Translations under genes and position numbers: made by a program
Assembly (NCBI GenBank): GCA_021769025.1
Contig: JAETTS010000047.1
Location: 1 to 11,774 of the forward strand
Direction: 5' to 3'
DNA length: 11,774 nt
Source of the DNA: Enterocloster bolteae
GTDB lineage: Bacteria; Bacillota_A; Clostridia; Lachnospirales; Lachnospiraceae
Part shown: in pieces, positions 1 through 6,743 of the stretch
Numbering within the stretch: position 1 is the first letter of the stretch
Layout: every line of letters begins with the position of its first letter
The notes under the pieces: generated by a model
What the model was told of the DNA's origin: nothing
The model's input: the letters and a program-made list of their open reading frames with translations, nothing else
Database searches by the model: none

Positions 1-2
1 AG

Positions 3-1148
3 GCAGGGCGAGAGTATGGGAAGGGTGGTATTCTTGAAACCACCAGGAAAAATCTTTCACAGCTTTTATTGCCCAGGGAAACTTTTGAAGCTTTGGCGGA
101 TGCAAGTTGGGGAATTGATAAAAATGAATATCTGTCAGGCGAGGCAAAGGAAGACGAGACGAGGGCATGCGGGGGAGAAGCAGGCGGGGAAGAGGATTTG
201 GCAATGCTTCCAGATATGCCAGGGGAAGGTGCTACCGCTGTAAAAAGAGAAAGCGATACCCTGATCTTTACCAGGCAGATGGCGGCTCTTTATCAGAAGA
301 AAAACTATCCCGGCAAAGATATTGTGCTGGAAATGCACTACACAGACGTGGGGGAATGCTACCAGATTCTCTTGGGAAAGGATGGCAGCCATGTCTATAC
401 GGATAAATCTCTCAAAGCAACCACAAGGATTGAGACACCAGTTACCGTATGGCGTTCCATTGCAGCTGGAAAGATCCGGGGAGATGAGGCCATGATGCAG
501 GGGCTTTACCAGGTCGAAGGAGACTTCAACCTAATGCTTCGATGGGATACCTATTTTGGCGGTTCACAGTCCCAAGAACAAGAGGCGGCAGTGCCTTCGG
601 CTCAAAAGAAAACCAACATGAACGTCATGTTGCTTCCCTGGATTGCCCTGTGGATAACCGCTGCAATAGACAGGCATTGGGGGTGCCTTATCACCATCAG
701 TGTATGTGCCCTTCTTCCCCTTATTTTTTACCAGAACAAAAAGACCATTTATGACATTCTGTCCAATGCACTGGTAACTGGTATTTCTGTGATGATACTG
801 GCCGGAGTTACACATGAGACGATGCTGCCTTTGTCCTATCTGGCCTTTGGCACTATGTGGCTTGCCTCCTGCCCTGGGAGACGGGTGCCTCTTACAGCCA
901 ATTATTCCATGAATGACTACGGAGGGGAGGCAGCACTTAGAAATATGCTATTTTTGAAAACCAACCGGATTCTGACCATGCTTTGGGGGCTTCTCTACTT
1001 GTTTCAAGCTGTCTTTGCATGGTTCTTGATGCGAACCTCCATAAGCCGCTTCACAGGACTTATAAGTTCTGTGCTGCCTGCCCTTATGGGGATCGTTACT
1101 GTATGGTTTCAGAGATGGTATCCGGCAAAGGTGGCAAGAGGAAAGTAA
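3..1148 (+). CDS. SCP2-like domain protein with C-terminal membrane region (5' end outside window)
   Basis: The frame is open from base 3 with no stop upstream, so the start lies outside the window and the first in-frame TTG at 69 should not be taken as the start. The part that is visible has three sections: a polar, Glu/Gly-rich linker (about nt 110-250); an SCP2 (sterol-carrier-like) domain at about nt 255-560, recognised from the order VWRSIAAGKIRGDEAMMQG, then GDFNLMLRW; and a C-terminal region (about nt 610-1110) with four or five hydrophobic segments. SCP2-like domains bind lipid or other hydrophobic ligands. In Clostridia they can be fused behind a flavodoxin/FMN-reductase domain, and the missing N-terminus could be such a domain; that part is a guess. 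The substrate is unknown. No clear terminator follows the TAA, and a new promoter begins 50 nt later. Confidence 0.6.
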   Translation, partial: AGREYGKGGILETTRKNLSQLLLPRETFEALADASWGIDKNEYLSGEAKEDETRACGGEAGGEEDLAMLPDMPGEGATAVKRESDTLIFTRQMAALYQKKNYPGKDIVLEMHYTDVGECYQILLGKDGSHVYTDKSLKATTRIETPVTVWRSIAAGKIRGDEAMMQGLYQVEGDFNLMLRWDTYFGGSQSQEQEAAVPSAQKKTNMNVMLLPWIALWITAAIDRHWGCLITISVCALLPLIFYQNKKTIYDILSNALVTGISVMILAGVTHETMLPLSYLAFGTMWLASCPGRRVPLTANYSMNDYGGEAALRNMLFLKTNRILTMLWGLLYLFQAVFAWFLMRTSISRFTGLISSVLPALMGIVTVWFQRWYPAKVARGK

Positions 1149-1197
1149 ATCCGTTGTACTGGATCTTTTACTGCCTTTGCCAGCTGCCTAAAAACCA

Positions 1198-1226
1198 TTG
1201 TTCAAATCAGCAAAACGATATATAAT
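1198..1226 (+). promoter_or_regulatory. Sigma-A-type promoter for the chromate transporter genes
   Basis: A perfect -10 hexamer TATAAT (1221-1226) sits 17 nt behind a partial -35 TTGTTC (1198-1203). Initiation would be near 1233. It leaves a leader of about 210 nt before the first transporter start at 1446. Confidence 0.6.
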
Positions 1227-1264
1227 GATACTCATAAAAGACAGAAAAGACCCCATTTACAGAA

Positions 1265-1350
1265 TTTGCAGGGTGGATGGCTAATCGGGGAGTCCCTGTA
1301 GACAGAATGTATGCCAAGGCAATCCTGGGTGCTCTGCGTTTGTCCCAGGA
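1265..1350 (+). other. Two stem-loops in the chromate transporter leader
   Basis: The first stem pairs 1265-1273 with 1294-1302 (9 bp including two G-U pairs, core GCAGGG/CCCTGT). The second pairs TCCTGGG (1323-1329) with CCCAGGA (1344-1350), a perfect 7-bp stem with a 14-nt loop. Both lie just after the predicted transcription start. They do not match any riboswitch consensus that I can recall, and neither is followed by a U-tract, so they are not obvious terminators. The same stretch can be read as a small ORF. Confidence 0.3.
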
Positions 1351-1435
1351 CAGGATAACCGATATAGGCTTTGTCCGGCAGGGCTTCTCGCCACATAAAG
1401 ACCGGGCAGTGGCAGGATGTAAGGAATCGATGTGA
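1277..1435 (+). CDS. Possible small ORF, 52 aa, upstream of chromate transporter
   Basis: An ORF opening MANRGVPVDRMYAKAILGAL and ending KESM-TGA lies between the promoter and the transporter. The frame is open from 1238, but ATG 1277 is the first normal start codon. Its upstream sequence, AGGG ending 3 nt before the ATG, is a poor ribosome site. Support comes from coding-like codon choice and from its stop, which is only 10 nt before the GTG of the next gene; that gene has no good ribosome site of its own, so translational coupling would make sense. I do not recognise the protein. It could be a real leader peptide, the tail of a decayed gene, or a chance ORF over structured RNA. Confidence 0.3.
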   Translation: MANRGVPVDRMYAKAILGALRLSQDRITDIGFVRQGFSPHKDRAVAGCKESM

Positions 1436-1445
1436 AATCTTGGGG

Positions 1446-2021
1446 GTGAATGATTTGCTTGAATTGTTTCTAACTTTTTTCAAAATCGGCCTGTTTACTT
1501 TTGGCGGCGGTTATGCGATGATCGCTCCTATTGAGGATATTTGTGTAGAGAAGAAACATTGGATCACACATGAGGACATGATGTATGTGACCGTTATCGC
1601 GGAATCTACTCCAGGTCCCATTGCCATCAACTGTGCCACCTTTGTGGGTTACCGAAAGAATGGTATTGCCGGTGCGGTGGCGGCAACTTTTGGGGTGGTG
1701 ATGCCTTCCTTTGTCATCATATATCTTATTTCCATGTTCCTTGACAACTTCCTTGAGGTCACGCTGGTTGCCAATGCCTTTAAGGGAATCAAGACAGCAG
1801 TGGGTATCCTGATTCTAGATGCGGCAGTCAGGATGATACGGAAGATGAAGAAAAAGCCTATGCCATTGGCTATCATGCTCTGTGCTTTTGCCCTCATGTT
1901 GCTTATCAACCTCTTTTCGTGGAAGGTTTCTTCGATTGTTCTGATGCTGGCGGCAGCAGGGGTCAGCCTTGGTGGTTTTGTGCTTCAGGAAATGACTGCG
2001 CGAGGTGGTGAGGGGACATGA
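1446..2021 (+). CDS. Chromate transporter family protein, first subunit (short-chain type)
   Basis: This 191-aa hydrophobic protein is one half of a two-gene short-chain chromate-ion transporter of the CHR family, like the YwrA/YwrB pair of Bacillus. It carries the family signatures: an N-terminal FFKIGLFTFGGGYAM segment (about residues 11-25) and ESTPGPIAINCATFVGY (about 53-69), followed by several membrane helices. CHR proteins are linked to anion export, classically chromate; the physiological substrate in an anaerobe is unclear. Start chosen at GTG 1446 because the family N-terminus begins right there (VNDLLELFLTFFKIG); an upstream TTG at 1371 would add a non-homologous tail. There is no good Shine-Dalgarno before the GTG, so coupling to the preceding small ORF is possible. 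Its stop overlaps the start of the next gene. Confidence 0.88.
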   Translation: MNDLLELFLTFFKIGLFTFGGGYAMIAPIEDICVEKKHWITHEDMMYVTVIAESTPGPIAINCATFVGYRKNGIAGAVAATFGVVMPSFVIIYLISMFLDNFLEVTLVANAFKGIKTAVGILILDAAVRMIRKMKKKPMPLAIMLCAFALMLLINLFSWKVSSIVLMLAAAGVSLGGFVLQEMTARGGEGT

Positions 2022-2608
2022 TTTATCTGAATTTGTTTGTAGGCTTTCTGAAGGTGGGGATCTTTGCCTTTGGAGGCGCATATGGGGCAATCCCTTTGAT
2101 TCGGGAAGTGGTTTTATCCTATGGGTGGCTGGATGACGAGATGCTGACCTATATGATTGCCGTAAGCGAAAGCACTCCAGGGCCTATTATGGTAAACCTG
2201 GCTACTTATGTAGGCAGCAGCCAGGCAGGATTTTTTGGTGCATTTCTTGCGACGCTGGCGGTGGTATTGCCGGCCTTTGTGATTATCCTGATGTTTATGG
2301 TAGTTCTTAAAACAGCCCTTAAGAATCGGTATGTCCAGGCCGCCTTGAATGGGATGAAGCCCTGTATTATTGGAATTATTCTTGCTACCGGGTGTTATAT
2401 GATCGCTGACAACTGTATCGGCAGCATCGGCAAGCCTGTGATGGATGGGAAGACCTTTTTTATGACCGGAGTGCTTGGAATTGTTTATTTTGGGTCAAGG
2501 AAACTACATAAAAACGGGATTTCGCCGTTTATGCTGATCGCCCTTTCTGCCTGTCTGGGCATGGTGGTATATGCTAGTGTCTTGTCTGGTTTATATTTCG
2601 CTAAATGA
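2018..2608 (+). CDS. Chromate transporter family protein, second subunit (short-chain type)
   Basis: This 196-aa membrane protein is homologous to the preceding one: it opens with FLKVGIFAFGGAYGAIPLI (about residues 9-27) and has SESTPGPIMVNLATYVGS (about 50-67) at the equivalent place. In this family the two short proteins are thought to form an antiparallel heterodimer equal to one long ChrA. The ATG overlaps the upstream TGA as ATGA, a sign of translational coupling and fixed stoichiometry, and GAGGGG just before serves as ribosome site. The C-terminus ends with a hydrophobic helix (VVYASVLSGLYFAK). It is the last gene of the plus-strand unit; a strong stem-loop lies about 260 nt downstream. 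Confidence 0.88.
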   Translation: MIYLNLFVGFLKVGIFAFGGAYGAIPLIREVVLSYGWLDDEMLTYMIAVSESTPGPIMVNLATYVGSSQAGFFGAFLATLAVVLPAFVIILMFMVVLKTALKNRYVQAALNGMKPCIIGIILATGCYMIADNCIGSIGKPVMDGKTFFMTGVLGIVYFGSRKLHKNGISPFMLIALSACLGMVVYASVLSGLYFAK

Positions 2609-2800
2609 CTTGCCTGAATTTCCATCTGCCATGTTGGTCTACGCTCTGCTTTGGTCCGTGCGAAACGTGTGCCACTGGCACACAGCACCTTCGGTCAACG
2701 ATGCCACCTCAAAGTTCACCCCGGCGAAGCGAGGGTGTCGCCTGCCTCCTGCGCTTTCCAGACTGAAAATTTATCCTGCGCGAGAGAAACATATGGTTAA
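2609..2800. repeat. GC-rich intergenic segment, probable interspersed repeat
   Basis: This gap holds no convincing gene, yet differs from the AT-richer flanking DNA. It contains a perfect inverted repeat, GTGTGCC-act-GGCACAC (2667-2683), and further GC-rich arms (for example around 2720-2745). Short ORFs exist on both strands (2485-2688 minus, 2571-2804 plus) but overlap each other and have no ribosome site. The look is that of a dispersed palindromic element common between genes of Lachnospiraceae. I recall similar sequence but cannot search, and there is only one copy in the window. The remainder of the gap (2801-2865) shows nothing I can name. Confidence 0.35.
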
Positions 2801-2864
2801 TTAGTGTGGGCCATATTAGGGGGGATTTAACAGGATGTCCTTGTAAATTGTTGTTGAGAATTAG

Positions 2865-2913
2865 ATAGGGGATGCTGCAGAATCGCTGGATTTTGCAGCA
2901 TCCTATGTTTTGT
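2865..2913 (+). terminator. Strong stem-loop between convergent operons, likely terminator
   Basis: A 14-bp stem pairs 2870-2883 with 2890-2903 (one G-U pair) around the 6-nt loop CGCTGG, followed on the plus strand by ATGTTTTGT. It can end the chromate transporter transcript. It also lies just after the stop of the minus-strand CotH gene (2928), so it may work in both directions, although the minus-strand U-tract is weak. Confidence 0.65.
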
Positions 2914-2927
2914 AACAGAAAGTGTCG

Positions 2928-4883
2928 TCACCTATAAGGCTTTCTACGAAAATGTCTTGCCAAAAGCAGCGCGAGAACCGCTGCCAGCAGGCAGCCACCG
3001 TAAACGGCCAGGTTCAGGAATAGGGTATGAGGATCCATCTGGCCGGGATCCTTTGGAAACCGGTTTTCCATGTCAGAAGCAGCAGGGAACCCTGGATTTT
3101 CCTGGAAGGCTTCCATGTCAGGGGCAGCCGGATTGTTGGAGGTGTCGGAGCTGGCTTCATCTTCTGGGGCTGGAACCTTTGATTCTTTGTCAGGCTCTTC
3201 GTTTTGACCAGGGAATCGGTCTCCTCTCCGGTCATTACCGTGGCCTGACATAACCCCCATGACTTCAACGTTGATGGAGGAACCATCCACCAGGTTCTTG
3301 GAATCATCCATCTGCCCCTGGTTCGTGGATGGTATGGAGCCGTCCAACTGTCCTTTGATGCTTTCTGCCCTCAAAAGGACAGTCTGGTAAAGCATCTTGG
3401 CCCCTGCATCATATTCCTCGTAGGAATAAAATGCCGTAGGGTCTGTCTGTACCAGCCCATCGATCTGGCCCCGGACGCGGCTGTAGAATTCCTCAAATCC
3501 ACCGCCGAAGACATAGACATCTACCAGTTTCTGGAGATACTCATGATATTTGGAACGGTATGTTTCTTCTTCCAGCAAGGCATCAAAGAATCGGGTGATT
3601 TGGAATGGGGTGTCAATGGCATCATTTATCATCTCTGTCCCGTTGCCGGAACGCCCCATATTCATGCCGCCGAACGACAGGTTATAATCCCAGGGAAGAA
3701 TATTCAGTTGTCCATCCTGTTCATACAGGTAATAGTTGTGAGCCATCATGCCGGACAAACTGTCCATATTGACGGAAAATACGTGTACTGCCATATATCG
3801 GAGAAGGTTGTCGATATCCAGACAGCGTTCAAGCTCCGTTCCTTCGCCGATGTGTTTTAAGGCAGTGACAACCCTTCGGTGATCGCTTTTTCCTGTATCT
3901 GTCACCTCACCTTCCCATATGGTAGAATAACTGTCAAGGTTATCATCTGTATAATTCAGGTCTGCTCCGCTGCCGCCTCTCAAGAAATTGCCGCCTGGCA
4001 TTCCAGACATTTTCCTCCGTTCCGAACGTTTTGTGCTGTCTTCCTGAACCTGGAGCGGTGCTTCGCCGGGAGATTCGCTTGCTTCGCCGGGAGGTTCGCT
4101 TGCTTCACCGGGAGACTGGGGTGCCTTGTCGGGAGGTTCCGCAGCCTCCCCGTTTGGTTTTATTTCTCTAATCGCCCCGGGCTCTCTGCCTGGATTCTGG
4201 TTATCTGCTCCCAGGGCTCTTCCATTTTCAGGACGTTCTCCGCCCATCCCCATACTTTCCGGCTTATAAAGCGCACTATCTTTTGTCCCGTAATTTCTCA
4301 GAAGAAAGCTGTCTTCCACAGCCTCCAAAGCCAGATATACCCCCCAGTATTCCCCGTTGACCGAAACCTCTGCATAATTGTACAGAGACGCATCTGCATC
4401 CAGATACTGATACATATCATACACCAGCGCCTCTTTCATATTGGTGGCATCTGCGTAATTGTTGTTGAGAATCAGTTTATCCAGCCCCAGACAGGTCTGG
4501 CCGTCTACATAGTGGTCAAATTCCAGCTTCAGGCTGTACCGGTCCGTGTTCGGGTCTGCGACGATGGCAGACAGGCTGGTATTGCCTTTGGGACGGATGC
4601 CTACATGATGGATCGTTTGGTCATTGATCACCACATCACAGGAATAATAGGTTTCCTCGGCTGCATGGGAGAGCATATCTTCCCATTCAGACTCTTCCAT
4701 CTGAATGTCAATATGGATGATTTCCTGGGTATCAAACAGTTCAGACTCATACCTTACTGCCACACCGGCTCCGCCTAAGGCTTCCACAGCTTTTTCCGGA
4801 AATATCCGAGCCAGTATACAGACCAGGACAGCCAACGCCACCATCACAGTGACGATCTTTGTTATGTATGTATGAGTAATCAT
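2928..4883 (-). CDS. CotH-family kinase, membrane-anchored at both ends
   Basis: This 651-aa protein has an N-terminal hydrophobic signal/anchor (about residues 9-27), a CotH kinase domain split in two (about 55-210 and 310-510), and a C-terminal membrane helix (about 622-642) followed by RHFRRK, so most of it should lie outside the cell. CotH proteins are atypical Fam20C-like kinases; Bacillus CotH phosphorylates spore coat proteins. Motifs that I can see are RPKGNTS (97-103), YSLKLEF with its Lys (116-122), NGEYWGVYLALE (176-187), NMDSLSG (372-378) and LPWDYNLSFGG (396-406), the last two carrying likely catalytic or metal-binding Asp. A Pro/Glu/Gly-rich insert (about 215-300) with heptad repeats divides the domain, and a second low-complexity stretch (about 545-615) precedes the C-terminal anchor. 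ATG 4883 follows AAGGGGG. It is the last gene of the VTC/DUF4956/CotH unit, 15 nt after DUF4956. This is not necessarily a spore protein; its substrate is unknown. Confidence 0.88.
   Translation of the reverse strand: MITHTYITKIVTVMVALAVLVCILARIFPEKAVEALGGAGVAVRYESELFDTQEIIHIDIQMEESEWEDMLSHAAEETYYSCDVVINDQTIHHVGIRPKGNTSLSAIVADPNTDRYSLKLEFDHYVDGQTCLGLDKLILNNNYADATNMKEALVYDMYQYLDADASLYNYAEVSVNGEYWGVYLALEAVEDSFLLRNYGTKDSALYKPESMGMGGERPENGRALGADNQNPGREPGAIREIKPNGEAAEPPDKAPQSPGEASEPPGEASESPGEAPLQVQEDSTKRSERRKMSGMPGGNFLRGGSGADLNYTDDNLDSYSTIWEGEVTDTGKSDHRRVVTALKHIGEGTELERCLDIDNLLRYMAVHVFSVNMDSLSGMMAHNYYLYEQDGQLNILPWDYNLSFGGMNMGRSGNGTEMINDAIDTPFQITRFFDALLEEETYRSKYHEYLQKLVDVYVFGGGFEEFYSRVRGQIDGLVQTDPTAFYSYEEYDAGAKMLYQTVLLRAESIKGQLDGSIPSTNQGQMDDSKNLVDGSSINVEVMGVMSGHGNDRRGDRFPGQNEEPDKESKVPAPEDEASSDTSNNPAAPDMEAFQENPGFPAASDMENRFPKDPGQMDPHTLFLNLAVYGGCLLAAVLALLLARHFRRKPYR
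4060..4143 (-). repeat. 21-nt tandem repeat within the CotH gene
   Basis: Four successive 21-nt units (4060-4080, 4081-4101, 4102-4122, 4123-4143) encode seven-residue Pro/Gly/Glu units of the type SEPPGEA and SESPGEA. The first two units are nearly identical and the other two diverge. The unit length is a multiple of three, so gain or loss of units keeps the frame and would alter only linker length. Confidence 0.8.
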
Positions 4884-4898
4884 GACAGGCCCCCTTTA

Positions 4899-5570
4899 TC
4901 AGGACATATACTCGCCGTTGTAGCTTACCAGGGTGACATCATTTACGCCTCCAATATCATGGAGCCGGTTGACAAACTCGGTCTCGGCATCCTTCATACG
5001 GATTTCCGCTGTCAGTTCGATGCCTGCGGCAGTTACTGTCTTGGATTTTACCACGAAGCGCTCCACAGACGTTTCGGTTACATGGAGGGCCGTCTCCTCT
5101 GATTGGTGGTCGCTGCAGTTTAAAATCAGGATGTAAGGGTTATCGTGAATCTTGCGGTTGGCAAACAGAATCAGGATGGAGCCGATGATCACAGAGCCGA
5201 TGACAGCCAAAGGGATCATGCCTGCGCCAATGACGATGCCGACAGCGATGGCCCAGAACAGATATACAATCTCCATAGGCTCTTTGATGGCAGCCCGGAA
5301 ACGGACAATGGAGAGGGCGCCTACCATACCCAGGGAAAGGACCACATTGGAGGTTACGGCCATGATAACCAGGGTGGTCACCAGGGAAAGGCCTACCAGG
5401 GTCATGGCAAAACCTGTGGAGTACATGACTCCGTTAAAGGTCTTTTTATAAACCATAAAAATAAACAGCCCCATAACCAGGGCAAACAACATGCCGATGA
5501 GGGTGTCAACCGGTGAAAATTCCGTTACACTTTCCAGAAAGCTGGATTTAAAAATATCGTTGAAAGTCAT
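4899..5570 (-). CDS. DUF4956 membrane protein
   Basis: This 223-aa protein belongs to DUF4956. About four to five membrane helices lie between residues 23 and 138, with the family signature MVGALSIVRFRAAIKEP (about 82-98) between helices, and are followed by a soluble C-terminal domain (about 147-223) with an alternating strand/helix pattern like ACT or ferredoxin folds. No biochemical function is established for this family. It is repeatedly found with VTC-type polymerases and CotH kinases, which suggests that it is a membrane partner of one or both. ATG 5570 follows AAAGGAGA. The 80-nt gap to the upstream VTC gene holds a small 6-bp inverted repeat (ACAGCC 5603-5608 / GGCTGT 5626-5631) without a U-tract, so read-through is expected. 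Confidence 0.88.
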   Translation of the reverse strand: MTFNDIFKSSFLESVTEFSPVDTLIGMLFALVMGLFIFMVYKKTFNGVMYSTGFAMTLVGLSLVTTLVIMAVTSNVVLSLGMVGALSIVRFRAAIKEPMEIVYLFWAIAVGIVIGAGMIPLAVIGSVIIGSILILFANRKIHDNPYILILNCSDHQSEETALHVTETSVERFVVKSKTVTAAGIELTAEIRMKDAETEFVNRLHDIGGVNDVTLVSYNGEYMS

Positions 5571-5650
5571 AAATTCTGTTCTCCTTTTCCATGAATTTCC
5601 TTACAGCCCTTTGTATCATCTCCCAGGCTGTCTAAATATGGCAGCCGCTT

Positions 5651-6331
5651 TTACCCGAACCGCCTGCAGGCCTGATACTTGGAAAATGCCTGCTGCCGCA
5701 GAGTTTCCGTCTGGATAATGTCCTGTATGACCGCCGGAAGGAATCCGTCGTATTTCACTTCCAGTATCATGTTCTGAGGCGTATCCAAAGCATGGATATC
5801 CGTCACTCTGTCCTCAAGAAATGTTCTGTGGTATAAGGTGGTCCGGATGTGAGAGTCAAAGGTGACTCGTACGTTTCCGGCCTTATAGATATAAGGCTCC
5901 CTCACATAAGACACCAGCACTCTGGGCCGCAGCAGCTGGTAATGCATCTTCGCATACAGCTCCCGCACCAGCGGGGCCGGATGGTTTCTCATCCAGTAAA
6001 GACTGCCGTCCAACAACTTCCTGCATTCTTCCTCTGTGATTTTTGCGTCAGACTTTTTGCAGAGGCTGTTGTCCTTTACCTTTTTTTCCAGAGTAATATA
6101 GGAAAAATCATCGTTGTAATAGCGGATCCGGAACTTTTCCCGTATAGATATTCCGTCGGTTTTCTCACGGAGAGCCTTATCCTGATAATTGTCAAAATAA
6201 ATGCTCCGTATTATGTATCTGCCGTCTGCTCCGGCATGACTGTCCGGCTGCATCACTACCTTTAAACGGTTTTTCATCTCCAGATATTGGGGATATCCGA
6301 TGCTGTATTTCAGCTCATGTCGAAAACACAT
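5651..6331 (-). CDS. VTC-domain polyphosphate polymerase family protein
   Basis: This 226-aa protein consists only of a VTC domain, the catalytic tunnel of the yeast vacuolar transporter chaperone that makes polyphosphate from ATP. Expected basic tunnel residues are all visible: FRHELKY (3-9), RSIYFDN (42-48), REKFRIRYY (64-72), LEKK (81-84), further Arg at about 135-144, the acidic metal-site LEVKYDG (190-196) and a C-terminal SKYQ (217-220). There are no membrane helices, so it is cytosolic unless held at the membrane by DUF4956. ATG 6331 follows AAGGAGG with good spacing. It is the first gene of the three-gene unit. Activity as a polyphosphate polymerase is known for some VTC proteins and inferred here; the real product in this cassette is unproven. 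Confidence 0.88.
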   Translation of the reverse strand: MCFRHELKYSIGYPQYLEMKNRLKVVMQPDSHAGADGRYIIRSIYFDNYQDKALREKTDGISIREKFRIRYYNDDFSYITLEKKVKDNSLCKKSDAKITEEECRKLLDGSLYWMRNHPAPLVRELYAKMHYQLLRPRVLVSYVREPYIYKAGNVRVTFDSHIRTTLYHRTFLEDRVTDIHALDTPQNMILEVKYDGFLPAVIQDIIQTETLRQQAFSKYQACRRFG

Positions 6332-6365
6332 GGGATTCTGCCTCCTTTTTCATGATTTTGTACTC

Positions 6366-6395
6366 CCAATACTCCCAGGAGCTTTTTCCTGTCAA
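6366..6395 (-). promoter_or_regulatory. Possible promoter of the VTC operon
   Basis: On the minus strand a perfect -35 TTGACA (6395-6390) is followed, after 18 nt, by only a poor -10 (TATTGG, 6371-6366). It lies 35-64 nt before the VTC start. An alternative is the good -10 TATACT at 6426-6421, which lacks a clear -35. Confidence 0.25.
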
Positions 6396-6494
6396 AGAGA
6401 TATTAAAAGTACATGGTTGAAGTATAAGAGGCATTCCTGAAATGTACTTAAAATAAGGTGTGTATTTTCTGTGAAAGCCTCAAAGATTTGCGGC

Positions 6495-6536
6495 AGGTCT
6501 GCATATTAAGGTCTGCATACTTAGGTCTGTACACTT
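6495..6536. repeat. Three tandem 14-nt repeats upstream of the VTC operon
   Basis: AGGTCTGCATATTA (6495-6508), AGGTCTGCATACTT (6509-6522) and AGGTCTGTACACTT (6523-6536) follow each other without a gap. They lie 164-205 nt before the VTC start, in the 412-nt gap (6332-6743) that otherwise holds only the histidine kinase terminator and possible promoters. A 14-nt phase is not a whole number of helical turns. They could be regulator-binding sites or neutral slippage repeats. Confidence 0.7.
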
Positions 6537-6625
6537 GCATGTTTTTTTGTGGTATTTTCCAGGAAATGTGATAAATTAAGGAGAAGAAGGAGAGAAATTT
6601 AAGATAAAATAATCAGGGATAGCAA

Positions 6626-6664
6626 TAAAAAGAGCGGAGATTCGACGGAGCCTCTGCTTTTTGT
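6626..6664 (-). terminator. Terminator of the response regulator/histidine kinase operon
   Basis: AGCGGAG (6633-6639) pairs with CTCTGCT (6652-6658), 7 bp with one G-U, extended by A/T pairs outside. On the minus strand the stem is followed by TTTTTATT. It lies about 80 nt after the stop of the histidine kinase and separates that operon from the VTC unit. Confidence 0.7.
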
Positions 6665-6743
6665 CGTTATATTGCCTGGAACTGGCTGAAAGCAGAAACT
6701 CCAAGGTTTGCTTGTTGGATTGTTTGTTGGATATGGATACTCA

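Noticed and set aside
16..243. 75-codon plus-strand frame at the left edge
   Set aside because: It overlaps the SCP2 gene in another frame and is basic with no domain; the frame open from base 3 leads into a recognisable domain.
1265..1302. Fluoride-type riboswitch in the transporter leader
   Set aside because: A GGATGG-like stretch is present, but the required TGATG...CTCCT part of the fluoride aptamer is not.
1371..1445. Upstream TTG extension of the first chromate transporter subunit
   Set aside because: The added residues are polar and unlike the family N-terminus, which begins at GTG 1446.
3879..4778. 299-codon open frame on the plus strand opposite the CotH gene
   Set aside because: It is fully antisense to a clear CotH domain, its translation is Cys/His/Phe-rich without a recognisable fold, and it has no ribosome site. 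It results from codon composition of the real gene.
5145..5516. Plus-strand frames opposite DUF4956 (123 and 99 codons)
   Set aside because: His/Asp/Gly-rich or Met/Thr-rich shadows of a conserved membrane protein.
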